Shown: in pieces, positions 1 through 9,454 of the stretch
How positions within the stretch are numbered: position 1 is the first letter of the stretch
Layout of the letters: the number at the start of each line of letters is the position of its first letter
Assembly: GCA_019055375.1 (NCBI GenBank)
Contig: JAHQIW010006028.1
Location: forward strand, 1 to 64,000
DNA from: Parelaphostrongylus tenuis
Taxonomy: Eukaryota > Nematoda > Chromadorea > Rhabditida > Metastrongylidae
DNA length: 64,000 nucleotides
Reading direction: 5' to 3'
Notes under the pieces: model-generated
Database searches by the model: none
Told to the model about the DNA's origin: nothing
Seen by the model: the letters and a program-made list of their open reading frames with translations, nothing else
Made by a program: the position numbers and the translations under genes

Positions 1-26
1 CCCCCCCCCCCCCCCCCCCCCCCCCC
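1..26. repeat. Poly-C run at window edge
   Basis: Twenty-six consecutive C residues begin the window, followed by a few C-rich bases. It is not the nematode telomere repeat (TTAGGC). A homopolymer exactly at the edge may be a contig end or an assembly artefact. Confidence 0.8.
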
Positions 27-725
27 TCCCCCCCCTACCCCAATTTTTTTGTACATGGGCATTAATGAAAAAGGCAAAAAATCTCTAACCTTTTGACGAG
101 CATGCATGCAGATTTCGAACTTTCATGTCTGCGCTTTTCGGACCGCGCGTACAGATTTCGTTACAAAGGTAAGATATCGGCCTTTTTCGTCACATAGGGC
201 CTTTTTCTCAGACTTTCCTTAGTAATCCAACGACTGATTGCCGAGTGACTTTGAAAATTGGAATTTTTCATGAAAAGGCGCTTTCAGTGCGCTGTAAACA
301 GTGTAAGCAATTTTTCGGCGAGAAACTATAGCTTTCAAAGAGAGTGCACATGCCAGAGACTATAGCTCATGAGGAGATGCAGAGATGTACGTGTACGCAG
401 AGTTAAGCATCATTTCTAGCAAGTTCGTTGGTTTCTGATGTTAGTCCATTCTGTACCGTCCAATCACAGTGTCGCAATGAAATCAGTGCAGATATAGTAA
501 TCAGTTCTGACACAAACGACTGACATTCTTGAGATCATTGTTCTAACTGCTTTTCACATATGGAAAAATTGCTGAAAAAAAAAAGCTTAAGAGGCTTAAA
601 AAGTCGTTGTGAAGGGCAACAATTATCGTAGTTGCGAACACTATATCGCAGCGTGTTTACGCTACGGAATGGGTAAATCGATACGCTTACTTAGACTGTT
701 TCATATGACTTTTACTAACGCCTCA
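27..725. other. No gene recognised
   Basis: AT-rich sequence without a sustained reading frame, splice-bounded exon or recognisable repeat. Confidence 0.5.
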
Positions 726-924
726 TGATTATTTTTGAGCCATGCAAGTGGTCTAACGGCCAATTACACAGTGTAATACATGTGTTTCGGCCTTACAACC
801 TCGTCAGTTCCACGGTTGCCTTTTGTTTGAGCCAATCCTTTCAGGGGAGAAGAATCCCTTTGACGGAGGATTCAACAAAGAACGTTTTACACGCACCACA
901 TTCATGGCTCAAAAATAATTATCA
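726..924. mobile_element. MITE-like element with terminal inverted repeats
   Basis: About 200 bp bounded by inverted repeats reading TTTTTGAGCCATG at the left and the reverse complement CATGGCTCAAAAA at the right. The interior carries a core (ACATGTGTTTCGGCC followed by CCTCGTCAGT) that recurs at 14956-15098, near 32270 and at 58320-58450. This identifies a dispersed non-autonomous family. No coding capacity is expected; the short open frames across it are incidental. Confidence 0.6.
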
Positions 925-1043
925 GGCATAATGAGATTCAAACGTGTTCTTCACAAAAAACTCAAAACGCGTGGTATGAGACTTCTAATTGTCTTACTAA
1001 TTTATTTTGAACAACCCGTTATCTCACTCTATTGTGCGGATCG

Positions 1044-1215
1044 CAACACTTCTTGCACTCTATTCGCTTCTTTTCCTCCATCCTTTATAAAAGATTTCGA
1101 ATATTTGCGTGATGCTCCGGCTGTCGGTCGAGGTTATCATCTACTCGAAAGAGGTCTCAGAATGCTTTTCGAGTCGATTCCTCTTGCAATCTTGGAGCTG
1201 ACCGAGCTAAGTAAC
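1044..1215 (-). mobile_element. Decayed SINE (tRNA-head family 2) body fragment
   Basis: This stretch aligns by eye with 38668-38836 (shared words CACTTCTTGCA, TTTCGAATA, CTTGCAATCTTGGA) and more weakly with the body of SINE family 2 copies such as 38205-38434. The tRNA-like head is not visible. It is probably an old copy; alternatively it is an unrelated two-copy repeat. Confidence 0.4.
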
Positions 1216-1290
1216 ACAACGTTAATTGATGGATTTTATTCCGGATTCCGCATGAAGAGAAATAGAGTACACACAAGAGACAATGACTAA

Positions 1291-3740
1291 AACTTTGTGC
1301 AGGCGAAAAAATTTTTTTGTACTGAGAACAGCTCCAGAATCTCATATTCACTAAATTTTGAATGGGAAGAGAGATAGAACTGCAATGTTGGAATTTAGAA
1401 AGACCTAAATTTTCCTCAAAAGCATACCAGAATGCGCTTCTTTTTCATTCAATTTCATGAAAATTCTTTCGCGTAAGTATTGTGTGACGATCCGCACTCA
1501 ATTCAGTGAAAGTGTTTCAGATTTTCGACGGTCAGGCGTTTCCCACTACTTTTCGTACATTCCATTCAATACGTCACACTTCATGTATTCTTTTAGCTGT
1601 GCACTAATAAATCTTTGTTGATTGCGTATAATAGAGGAGAATTTTTTATCTGGTCCATAGACACACTTCCAATTAATATTTTTTTCTAGTGATTTGATTC
1701 TCACGTACGACATGGGAAAGCTATATAATCAGACGACTAATCGGCTCAATATGACAACAACGTTGTAGAAAGCAATCACTAGGAAGAAAATGCATGATGA
1801 CTTTTATAGAAAGGAAATATTTGGAAAAGAAAAGATTAAGACTACTAGATCAACGATAGTAGGGCACGGTATGTTGCATTAATCACATGCAACAATAAAG
1901 GATTACTTATTTGAGAGATATGCAAACAAATATATGTTACTTTGAGAGCCGACTTAATAACTTGCTTATAATGCCATTCCTGAATAATTTTTGTCGATGG
2001 AGAGAACATTATTATATATGAACGTTATTGTAATAACATGCAGAAAAAGTTTAGCTCATTAACTTTGATCAACGATAATACATGGCACAATTTCACAAAT
2101 ATTTGCGTGAATCGCCGAACAATGGGTGATCTGTGACAGATTTGGTACCAATTCTTTCAATGGATAGTTCAGACTTACTATGTTCGAAAAATTTACACAA
2201 ACTACCCTTTAATATAGCAGTAAGAGTGAAAACCAACTTTTTATATTTGAGCGAGGCGACTATCTGATTTTCACGAGGACGGCAATGATTCGAGAATGGG
2301 ATGGTTTATATGCTCAATGCACGTCCAAGTGTAAATGTTCGATTTCTTTATCCAGCTGATCTTGACAACAAAATGCGCTCCAACTGTGCATCGCAATTCG
2401 GTACTAAAAACTAGTTTGACACCACGATGAGACTAATTAGTGCATTAAGAAGAATGTATTCATGTATAATTTAATTTAACCTTCCAGCACACAAGGAAAC
2501 ATATTCAATATCACTTCGTTGCACTTATATGTCACATGGCATTGGATATCTGAGAATCGCCTCTTCAACGCTAGAATTCACAGTGGGATACTGCGCAAGA
2601 TTTTGAAAGTGAAATTTCAGAGCTATCCCACTGAGATCATAATTTTGTTCTTTCCGGATTCATTCGGATCATGATTCCGCTTTTAGGAACATATCGTTGG
2701 CGAAAACATCAATGACGAATATCACTAACTTATCCATCATCTTCATGTTACTAAAAAAAAGGCGGGAGTGTGGAAGTCTCCAAGGGACGTCATCCTCTAG
2801 AAACAATCGAGTTAATAGCCCAATGTGGGATTTATGAGAGCAAGCGAAACTGCAGAAACTGGGAAGAGTATTTATGACGCTCATAGAAACTTCACCAACT
2901 ACAGGACCTAGATGATAACATGTCGAATTTCACAAGGGACACTTATCACTTCAGAAAGGTGACGGAAAAAGTCGACGACGTTACTCAAACTGATTTACTT
3001 CAATAGCCAAGAACTCCTGTCAACATATGAGTTTGATTAGGACAAATATGTCGCCCTACTAGCTCTCTCCCTTCTGAGAATCGACACGACTTTTCGTCGG
3101 TGAAGATTGAGTAACGATAACAGTTTAGAATACTTGTGTAGCTGGAAAGATACACGCCGTTCCGAAAGGGCTACAAAAACATATTCCTTGTCGAAAACAT
3201 CGTGTTGCTGCCCAGAATTCACACAATAGTGGATGAAAGACAGCCAAGTAAGGCTTACGGTGGAAGTCTCCAGAACTCAAATCTCGTCCTAGTTTTTCGA
3301 AGATCGATTTTTTAGAATTCAAAGCAACTCAGAAAAGTGGGTCCAACAGTTAATATTTTTGGAAAATCATATTTCTCTTTAGTGAAGAGCAGAAAATACA
3401 TAGATTACATAGTTGGTAACAATTTTTATGTCTCATTAAGGAATGCTCTAATCTTTTGGACTTCTTATCACCGACAGTCTTTTCGGCACTCAAATAGATT
3501 TAGAAAGTTTTCTTCATAAAACAACAGTATATTCATCACCCATACACTCTTGGGAAAATTTTTCAGCCGCGGACGATTTGCAAAAACTCAGCCAATGATA
3601 TAGAGGATCTCGGCAGCGAATCATAACATTGATGATGTGTCCGCATTCAGTTACAATAGAAATCTGAAATTTCATCTCTGGAAGTTGTAGATAAGCATGT
3701 TACGCATCTTTCGGGAATATTAATCTATAACGTTCATCAT
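1291..3740. other. Gene-poor region, nothing recognised
   Basis: About 2.4 kb of AT-rich sequence. Open frames are short and do not end in splice sites. No transposase, RT or RNA gene could be recognised on either strand. Confidence 0.5.
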
Positions 3741-3743
3741 ATC

Positions 3744-3912
3744 AATATTATATGAATATATATACTATATATATATAATATATACATTCGTAATGTATGT
3801 TTGCGTATATTTGCGTATATACACACATATATATGCGATATGATATGTGATATGCGATAACATAGATATACATAGATATGCATGTATTATATAATATATA
3901 TATATATATATA
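3744..3912. repeat. AT-rich microsatellite cluster
   Basis: Imperfect (TA)n and TATGCGATA-type repeats with short palindromes. They abut the left end of the Tc1-like relic. Confidence 0.85.
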
Positions 3913-3917
3913 TTATA

Positions 3918-5090
3918 AACAGGGTGATAAAAAAGTTCCAAATATTTCAAAAGCGAAAAGATACTGCATAAACAATGAGTTCATTCAATTGAAGAATAAT
4001 TACGTCAGTTAGATCAACATTTATAATAATAAACAAAAAAGTGTATAACAAATGCTCAAAATTGCCTCCCTTGGCCTCTATACATTTACGAAATCGCTTG
4101 CGAAGATTTAACCGACGATGCTCGCGCTGTTTCCACCGTACGTCCTAAACCTATGTCAAAGCCGTTCTAAGCGCGTCTACGCTAGTGCAGCGAGTAACCG
4201 AGACTTTTCCTCCAGTATGAATCACATGGAGCAATCCAAAGTGTTGAGATCTAACGAGTTCGACGGCCAAATGCCCTTGTACTAAAAGCTTAAAAACGCC
4301 TCCTGACAGATGGCAATAGTTGAGCGTGCAGAATGTGCAGGTGCCCAATGCTGCTGAAGTGTGAATCCGTGGGCAACAAAGTGTGGGGTAGTCCAAGACT
4401 ACAGTATGCCCCGTAAAGCTTGCTGTTGGTTGTTGACAGGCGTTGATTTTGACGTTTTTTCGATTTCCGGTGGCTCAAACGCCGGCCCAGACCATCACAG
4501 GAGCAGGAAAGCGACTGTGGCCCATAGTTTGTGCTACTGTGGGCTTCTGCTGACCGTTCCTGAGGCAGTTGACGCCCACTATGTCGATTGTATAGTAGAT
4601 CGATTGTGAATATCTTCTTATGCGTAAGAAGCAATTTCAAAAAGTAAACAACAGCCATTCAAACGAATCGTTCAGCGAGTCTTTCAAAGCCATTTTTCTT
4701 TCATCTTTTTGTCCGAAAAGAAGGAAACGAGCGATCTTGTGACTACACACCTTCAGGTAATTTTTGACAATGTTTCGGACGCTCTGTTCGCTGATCTCAA
4801 GTTTTCGAGCCATTTTGCGCATCGAACGCGCCAGATTTTGTTGAATTGGCCAGCGGATCTTTCCGAGGACGGTCCTCAATTCCCCCAGTCTCTCTGAAGC
4901 GTTTCACGACTCGGTACACACTTTCTGGTTTAAAACCAGCCGATTTTTAACGATGTCAGACGCTTTCAATACCGTCTTGACGACTCATCTACTGCGATAC
5001 GTTCATTTTTTATGGCCTATAACTTTAGCACAACTGGGAAACAGACAAATAAATTGAACAGACTTAAGAGCAAAAGAAGTATGCGAAATC
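3918..5090 (-). mobile_element. Tc1/mariner-superfamily (IS630-like) transposon relic
   Basis: On the minus strand, pieces of a transposase can be followed in different frames. An N-terminal start reads MSRQDGIESV (near 4988), and a helix-turn-helix segment contains SMRKMARKLEISEQSVRNIV (about 4770-4840). A KIFTID segment follows (about 4605), then a C-terminal block reading WPSNSLDLNTLDCS (about 4230-4275), the usual 'SPDLNPxDY' region. At least two frameshifts and internal stops separate them, so the copy is dead. The left edge carries CAGGGTGATAAAAAAGTTCC, typical of a Tc1-like terminus; a matching right terminus could not be located. Exact ends are uncertain. Confidence 0.75.
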
Positions 5091-5209
5091 CTGAGTGATA
5101 AAATAAATATCTAAACATGTAATGAAGTAAATCTTGAATTTTTGATAATATAGATAATATACACCACTTATTGCGTGTCTTCGCATATTGTATATCATAT
5201 TAGTGCATA

Positions 5210-5310
5210 TGTACATGTATATATATACATATATATATAATATATATATATATGTACATATATATACGTATGTTCATATACATACATACATATATGATAT
5301 ATATATATAG
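5210..5310. repeat. (TA)n microsatellite
   Basis: Imperfect TA/TATACATA repeat immediately 3' of a SINE copy. Confidence 0.85.
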
Positions 5311-5318
5311 TAAAAGTA

Positions 5319-5603
5319 TAAAGCTCTCGGCGTTGATCAATCCTTGAGGGATGCGCCATGCATTCGACTTCATTTCACTTCGTTTGAGGTGATTGATGCA
5401 CATCTGACCTTTACAATGACTCGCGTGATCTCCCGCTAAACCGAGTCAGTGCTGCTTATCCTTCCAGACAAGTGTGAGCCCAGTGTGGTACCGATTCACC
5501 GACCTCAGAGGGATGAATGGCTTGGTGAGCCATGAGTGCAAGATCAAACCATCGACCTCGTGTGAGACGCACAGCACCTCTAACCACTCCGCCACATGCG
5601 CTC
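5319..5603 (-). mobile_element. tRNA-derived SINE, family 1
   Basis: Minus-orientation copy of a roughly 300 bp family also present at 9862-10158, 12990-13259, 14420-14757, 17455-17560, 22187-22491 and 56660-56772. Read 5' to 3' it begins GAGCGCATGTGGCGGAG with an A-box-like motif. A B-box position, a body (CAGCACTGACTC, then GCATGGCGCATCCCT) and a GAGAGCTTTAT 3' end follow. The head looks like a tRNA pol III promoter, so it was probably transcribed by pol III and moved by a LINE. Confidence 0.75.
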
Positions 5604-5795
5604 ATATATATAGTATATATATAGTATATATATATATATATAATATATATAAAATCAAACTGCATCACTTTGAATAGCAGTATGTGTATATGATATATGT
5701 ACGCGTATGTACATATATATATATATATATATAGATAGATAGATACTAGATATAGATATATATATTATATATATATATATACATATACATATAAT
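5604..5795. repeat. (TA)n and (GATA)-like microsatellites
   Basis: TA repeats on both sides of a short unique spacer, with GATAGATAGATA embedded near 5735. Confidence 0.85.
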
Positions 5796-5850
5796 AGGGA
5801 TTTCTAATGTTTCTATTGCATTCTTCGAGTGCTATAATGTTTTCAAATAA

Positions 5851-6138
5851 ACCTAAGAGAATTGAGTGGTGACAAAACTCGAGCTCAGACGGTAGTTGAA
5901 CCCGTGTTTCACCCACGTCGGCGACGACACACTACACCACCGAGGCACATTTTTGCAACCACTCATACCCGACTAGATCTGTCAAAAGGTTGATGGGTGA
6001 TAGCTATCACAGAGGTATTGAAGAATGAGGTGGGAGCGGCAAGTGAGCCTCCGTTGTGCAGTGGCAGCACTCTGGCATGGGTGAAACGCTGGTTCAACTA
6101 CCGCCTGAGGTCGAATTTTCGCTCACCACTGAATTTGC
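5851..6138. mobile_element. Foldback element with tRNA-like arms, family A copy 1
   Basis: An inverted repeat with arms of about 110 bp. The left arm (5851-5965) starts CCTAAGAGAATTGAGTGGTG. The right arm (about 6029-6138) ends in the degenerate reverse complement (CTCACCACTGAATT). Each arm contains a tRNA-like module pointing outward: an A-box-like TTGTGCAGTGGCAGC and a B-box-like GGTTCAACTACCGCC on the right, and the reverse complement on the left. The loop contains CCCGACTAGATCTGTC and GATAGCTATCACAGAG, which matches the loops of the other copies. No coding capacity is visible. Confidence 0.7.
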
Positions 6139-6144
6139 TCATGC

Positions 6145-6212
6145 TTATATATAGATACATATATATTTATATATGTATGTATATATACGTATATATGAGT
6201 ACATATATCATT
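6145..6212. repeat. (TA)n microsatellite
   Basis: TA-rich repeat between the foldback element and the 3' tail of the RTE copy. Confidence 0.8.
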
Positions 6213-6216
6213 ATAT

Positions 6217-7044
6217 CACTTGTATCACCTGTCGTCCCGTTGATCGTCGAGTGACTCGAGCGGGTACCAGCAACTCTTCCATTTTTCCCTATCGCGTGCA
6301 AGAGTAGCCCAGTGGGTCCTCCTTGCTCTAGGAATTCGCTGAGCATCATATCTTTCTTCCATCGCTTTCGTGAAGAAATCGGACCAACGGGTCAGTGGTC
6401 TTCCTTTAGAGCGCTTGACGTCCCGAGGAATCCAGTCGGTAACGGCTCTCGTCCATCGGTTGTCGTTGAAGCGCATCACGTGTCCGGCCCACCTTATTTT
6501 CGATATCCTGGCGTGTAGAACGGCGTCTCTGATTTTCGATCGTTGACGTAGGTCGGAAGTTCGGATCCTTTGTCTCATTTGCGAAATACGAGATACTCCT
6601 AGCATCGACCTTTCGACTGCGCGTTCGATAACGGCAAGTGATCTTTCATCCTGCTTACGTAGCGACCAGGTTTCTGCTGCATACGTTAGGGCAGGGATAA
6701 TTGTCGAGTCGAAAAGGTGGGCACGGAGTCGGATGTTCTTTGTCCTCTTCACTACATCTTCGATGCTCTTAAACGTTCCCCAAGCCGCTCGTTTCCTCCT
6801 GCTCAACTCTGGGGCTAGGTCGTTCATCATGTTGATTTCACGACCTAGATAGATGTAACTGGAGCATTCGGAAATTGTCGTTCCGTTGAGCGTGAATGGG
6901 GCATTAGAAACCCATCCGTTCCTCATGAACATTGTTTTCGTTAGATTCAGTTGAAGACCGATCTTTCCACAGGCGTTATCGAAATCAGTCAACATTCGTT
7001 CCGCTTGGCTGATGTTCGGTGTTATGAGAACGATATCGTCAGCA
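6217..7044 (-). mobile_element. RTE-type LINE, 5'-truncated young copy
   Basis: The minus strand encodes an uninterrupted C-terminal part of a non-LTR reverse transcriptase. It starts inside the FADDIVLI catalytic box (the homology with the 58 kb copy ends at the second base block of this motif, about 7044) and runs to the stop at 6225. Visible blocks are DDIVLITPNISQAERML, LNLTKTMFMRNG, WAGHVMRFNDNRWTRAV and GRPLTRWSDFF. It is nearly identical to 58451-59280 but lacks that copy's two single-base deletions. The 3' end is a TGATACARG-type short tandem tail. The 5' truncation abuts an (AT)n tract. Confidence 0.9.
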
Positions 7045-7071
7045 TCAAAATGCCAAAAACAGTAACAAATA

Positions 7072-7108
<37 letters not shown>
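7072..7108. repeat. (AT)n microsatellite
   Basis: Nearly pure AT dinucleotides directly upstream (on the minus strand) of the truncated RTE copy. Confidence 0.9.
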
Positions 7109-7111
<3 letters not shown>

Positions 7112-7279
7112 AAACTACGTCACTACAAAACACATACGTGGGCATATAGATGCATATAATATGCTATATATACATATATATATGCATAAATATTTATGAA
7201 CAAAGAATTTCAACTAACAGCCATATCATCCGACGTCCTGGTTGGCCACAGAGTGACAAGACAGAACGCTAGTGAACCT

Positions 7280-7970
7280 TCCAATCTCCATTGTCGTGTG
7301 AAGGAGTAGTTCAGGGGTTTTTCCTCCTTCAGGAATTTTGTTGAGCATCATCTATTTCTTCTAAGGTTTTCGCAAAGTACTTTAACCATCGGTTCGATAG
7401 GCTTGCTCTGCGTTTGAAATCTAGAGATATCATGTCACTGGACGGCTTTTCTTCATCAGTTGACGTTTGAACACATTACGTGCCCAGCCGACTTAATCTT
7501 CCATGATTTGACGTGTGGAACGGTTCTATGATATTGGCTTGTTGAGATGGATTGGAATCAAATTATATCTCTCACCTGAGAGATTCAGGTACTCCCAGTA
7601 TTGACCCTTCAACTACAAATTCCATAACACCAAGGAATCTTTCATCTTGCTTGTGTACGACAAAGCTCCTGAAGTTCTCGTTGACGCAGGGGCAATCGTT
7701 GGGTGGAAAAGGTGAGCAAGGAGTTGCGCGTTTTTATTTTTATCACTACATCCTCTATGCTCATTTATACCACCTGTTCCCTCCTGCTGAACTCTGTACT
7801 TCAACTAGTTTACTTAATGACTCAGAATAACTTAGTTGAAGCATTCGCATATGTTCACTTCACTGATCGTTGATGAGGCACATGACACCAATCCATCCTT
7901 ATGAACATCGTCTTCGCACAAAGGCTATTGAAGTCTTTCAGTATTCCCTCCGCCTTGTTGGTGCTTGACG
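7280..7970 (-). mobile_element. RTE-type LINE, old degenerate copy
   Basis: Colinear with the neighbouring RTE copy (6217-7044) but strongly diverged. Shared landmarks in order are GAGCATCAT, a GTGCCCAGCC block, CCTTCAACT, AGGAATCTTTCATCTTGCTT, GTGGAAAAGGTGAGCA, CTACATCCTCTATGCTC and CTCCTGCTGAACTCTG. Frames are broken throughout. Its position in tandem with a young copy of the same family and strand may be chance or local insertion preference. Confidence 0.75.
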
Positions 7971-8101
7971 TTTCAAAAAACACTATCATCAATCAACAAA
8001 GCGAGAATGCAATGCCGCTGCTGAGAGAACAAGTATTTCACGATATTCTTATACAAAAAAAAGCTTCAAACATTATCACAAACTATGTTGCACGTTTATA
8101 G

Positions 8102-8575
8102 CGACGCTTGACTCTTTCGGGACTGTGGACCCACCTCCTCTGCTTCTCTAACCACTAGCGTGGCAATGCTGGACGGTTTGCTCCACCTCCTCTGCATATC
8201 TAGCTCCAAAAGTAGGAAAACATTGAGTGTATTGTTATATTATTTCAATTGTATTCTGTTGTTATTTTCTTATGTTATGTTGAACGTAAATATCTTACGT
8301 TGCTGTAAGTAGGAAAATGACAGCAATAATACAAATGCAATAATGCATTCAATACGAAATATTACAACAATTATGTAATGCAATAATACATTAATGTGTT
8401 CTCACGTTGTTGTGTCAGAGATATAGAGGAGGTGGAGCGGATCGTCGGGCGTTGCCACGCTGAGGGTCAGAGATGCAGAGGAGGTGGAGCGGATCGTCTG
8501 GCGTTGCCACGCTGAGGGTCAGAAATGCGGAGGGGGCGGGTCAGCGATCCCCAAAAAGGTTCAAAACACTCGATT
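8102..8575. mobile_element. Foldback element with tandem-repeat arms
   Basis: The left arm (about 8102-8212) and right arm (about 8415-8575) are reverse complements with moderate divergence. The right arm contains about 2.4 tandem copies of a 52 bp unit (GAGGAGGTGGAGCGGATCGT followed by a GTTGCCACGCTGAGG block). The left arm contains the inverted equivalent (CCACCTCCTCTGC twice, with AGCGTGGCAATGC between). The loop is AT-rich and itself palindromic (AATACAAATGCAATAATGCA). No transposase is visible. Confidence 0.7.
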
Positions 8576-8579
8576 GGCT

Positions 8580-9440
8580 AGATATCTTCATATCACATTA
8601 CCAGCCGTAATCCATAGACTGGAAAAAGTGGTGAAACACAAAATCATGTGCTATAACCATATCGTCTCTCCATCCCTGCCATGTAGTAGTGTTCAGAGTG
8701 CGGCGTGTGGCTCTGATGAAGCGCGCGATAGTGCCGATACATACAAAAACCGCTGACGTACTAACCTCGAGAAGGCTTTGAATATTCTCGCCGTCCATCG
8801 CTAAAAGCTTATCAGCTTTCATACGACTCTCGTTCTTCTCAAACGATTGCATAGTGTCACAAGAGATCTGCCATTCATGGCTTGATGAAGAGATCTAGGG
8901 AACGTCGATCATGACGTCATCTGATTGAGAAAGACGAGAAAAAAAACCATCATGCATACTCCGTTACTGGGGAGGATTAATTGGCATAAATAGGCAAAAA
9001 TAGCTGAGCTATATCAACGTCAATTAAAGACGCCTTGCAGTAGAAATCGTTTCTCCTTGAATCACCAACGATTCTTATCAGACATTTTCTGATCAGAAGG
9101 ATAAAAAGAGTATCCGAATTTGACAATTTCTGTGATCTACCTCACAATACCAAACTCCAGTAGTAACGACACTATCGTGTACTACATGGGAAGCCTACAG
9201 AAAGCGCCATTTAAAATGTAAGTACACGATTAGCAATTTGAAATTATCGAACCTTAAGGATGGCAAAACGCTGCCCCAAGTCCAAATTCATGACCCGTTG
9301 CTAAGGCGCGGAAAATGTGACTCTCAAATCATGGATATGCTTCGGCTTGTAGTCCAGGCTAAATATTTACCTTTTGTCGTCTCATGTCGGTCTTTTTTTG
9401 TATTTTTTTTTTCTTTGGGATCAATTTTATTGCCTGAATT
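8580..9440. other. Upstream region of the tryparedoxin-like gene
   Basis: No exon or recognisable repeat. It would contain the promoter of the downstream gene if the start at 9455 is correct, but no defined element could be identified. Confidence 0.4.
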
Positions 9441-9441
9441 A

Positions 9442-9448
9442 CTCTCAG
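9442..9448 (+). promoter_or_regulatory. Probable spliced-leader trans-splice acceptor
   Basis: CTCTCAG follows a T-rich tract and lies six bases before the ATG at 9455, with no upstream coding exon. In nematodes this arrangement usually marks a trans-splice site. A cis intron from a 5' UTR exon is the alternative. Confidence 0.55.
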
Positions 9449-9454
9449 ACTGAG

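Noticed and set aside
1..60. Telomere
   Set aside because: The end is poly-C, not TTAGGC repeats.
3744..3912. CRISPR-like repeat array
   Set aside because: The sequence is simple TA-type microsatellite without unique spacers, and the window is eukaryotic.
6312..6518. Plus-strand open frames over the RTE copies (also at 58548-58787 and 59487-59860)
   Set aside because: They are antisense shadows of the minus-strand reverse transcriptase.
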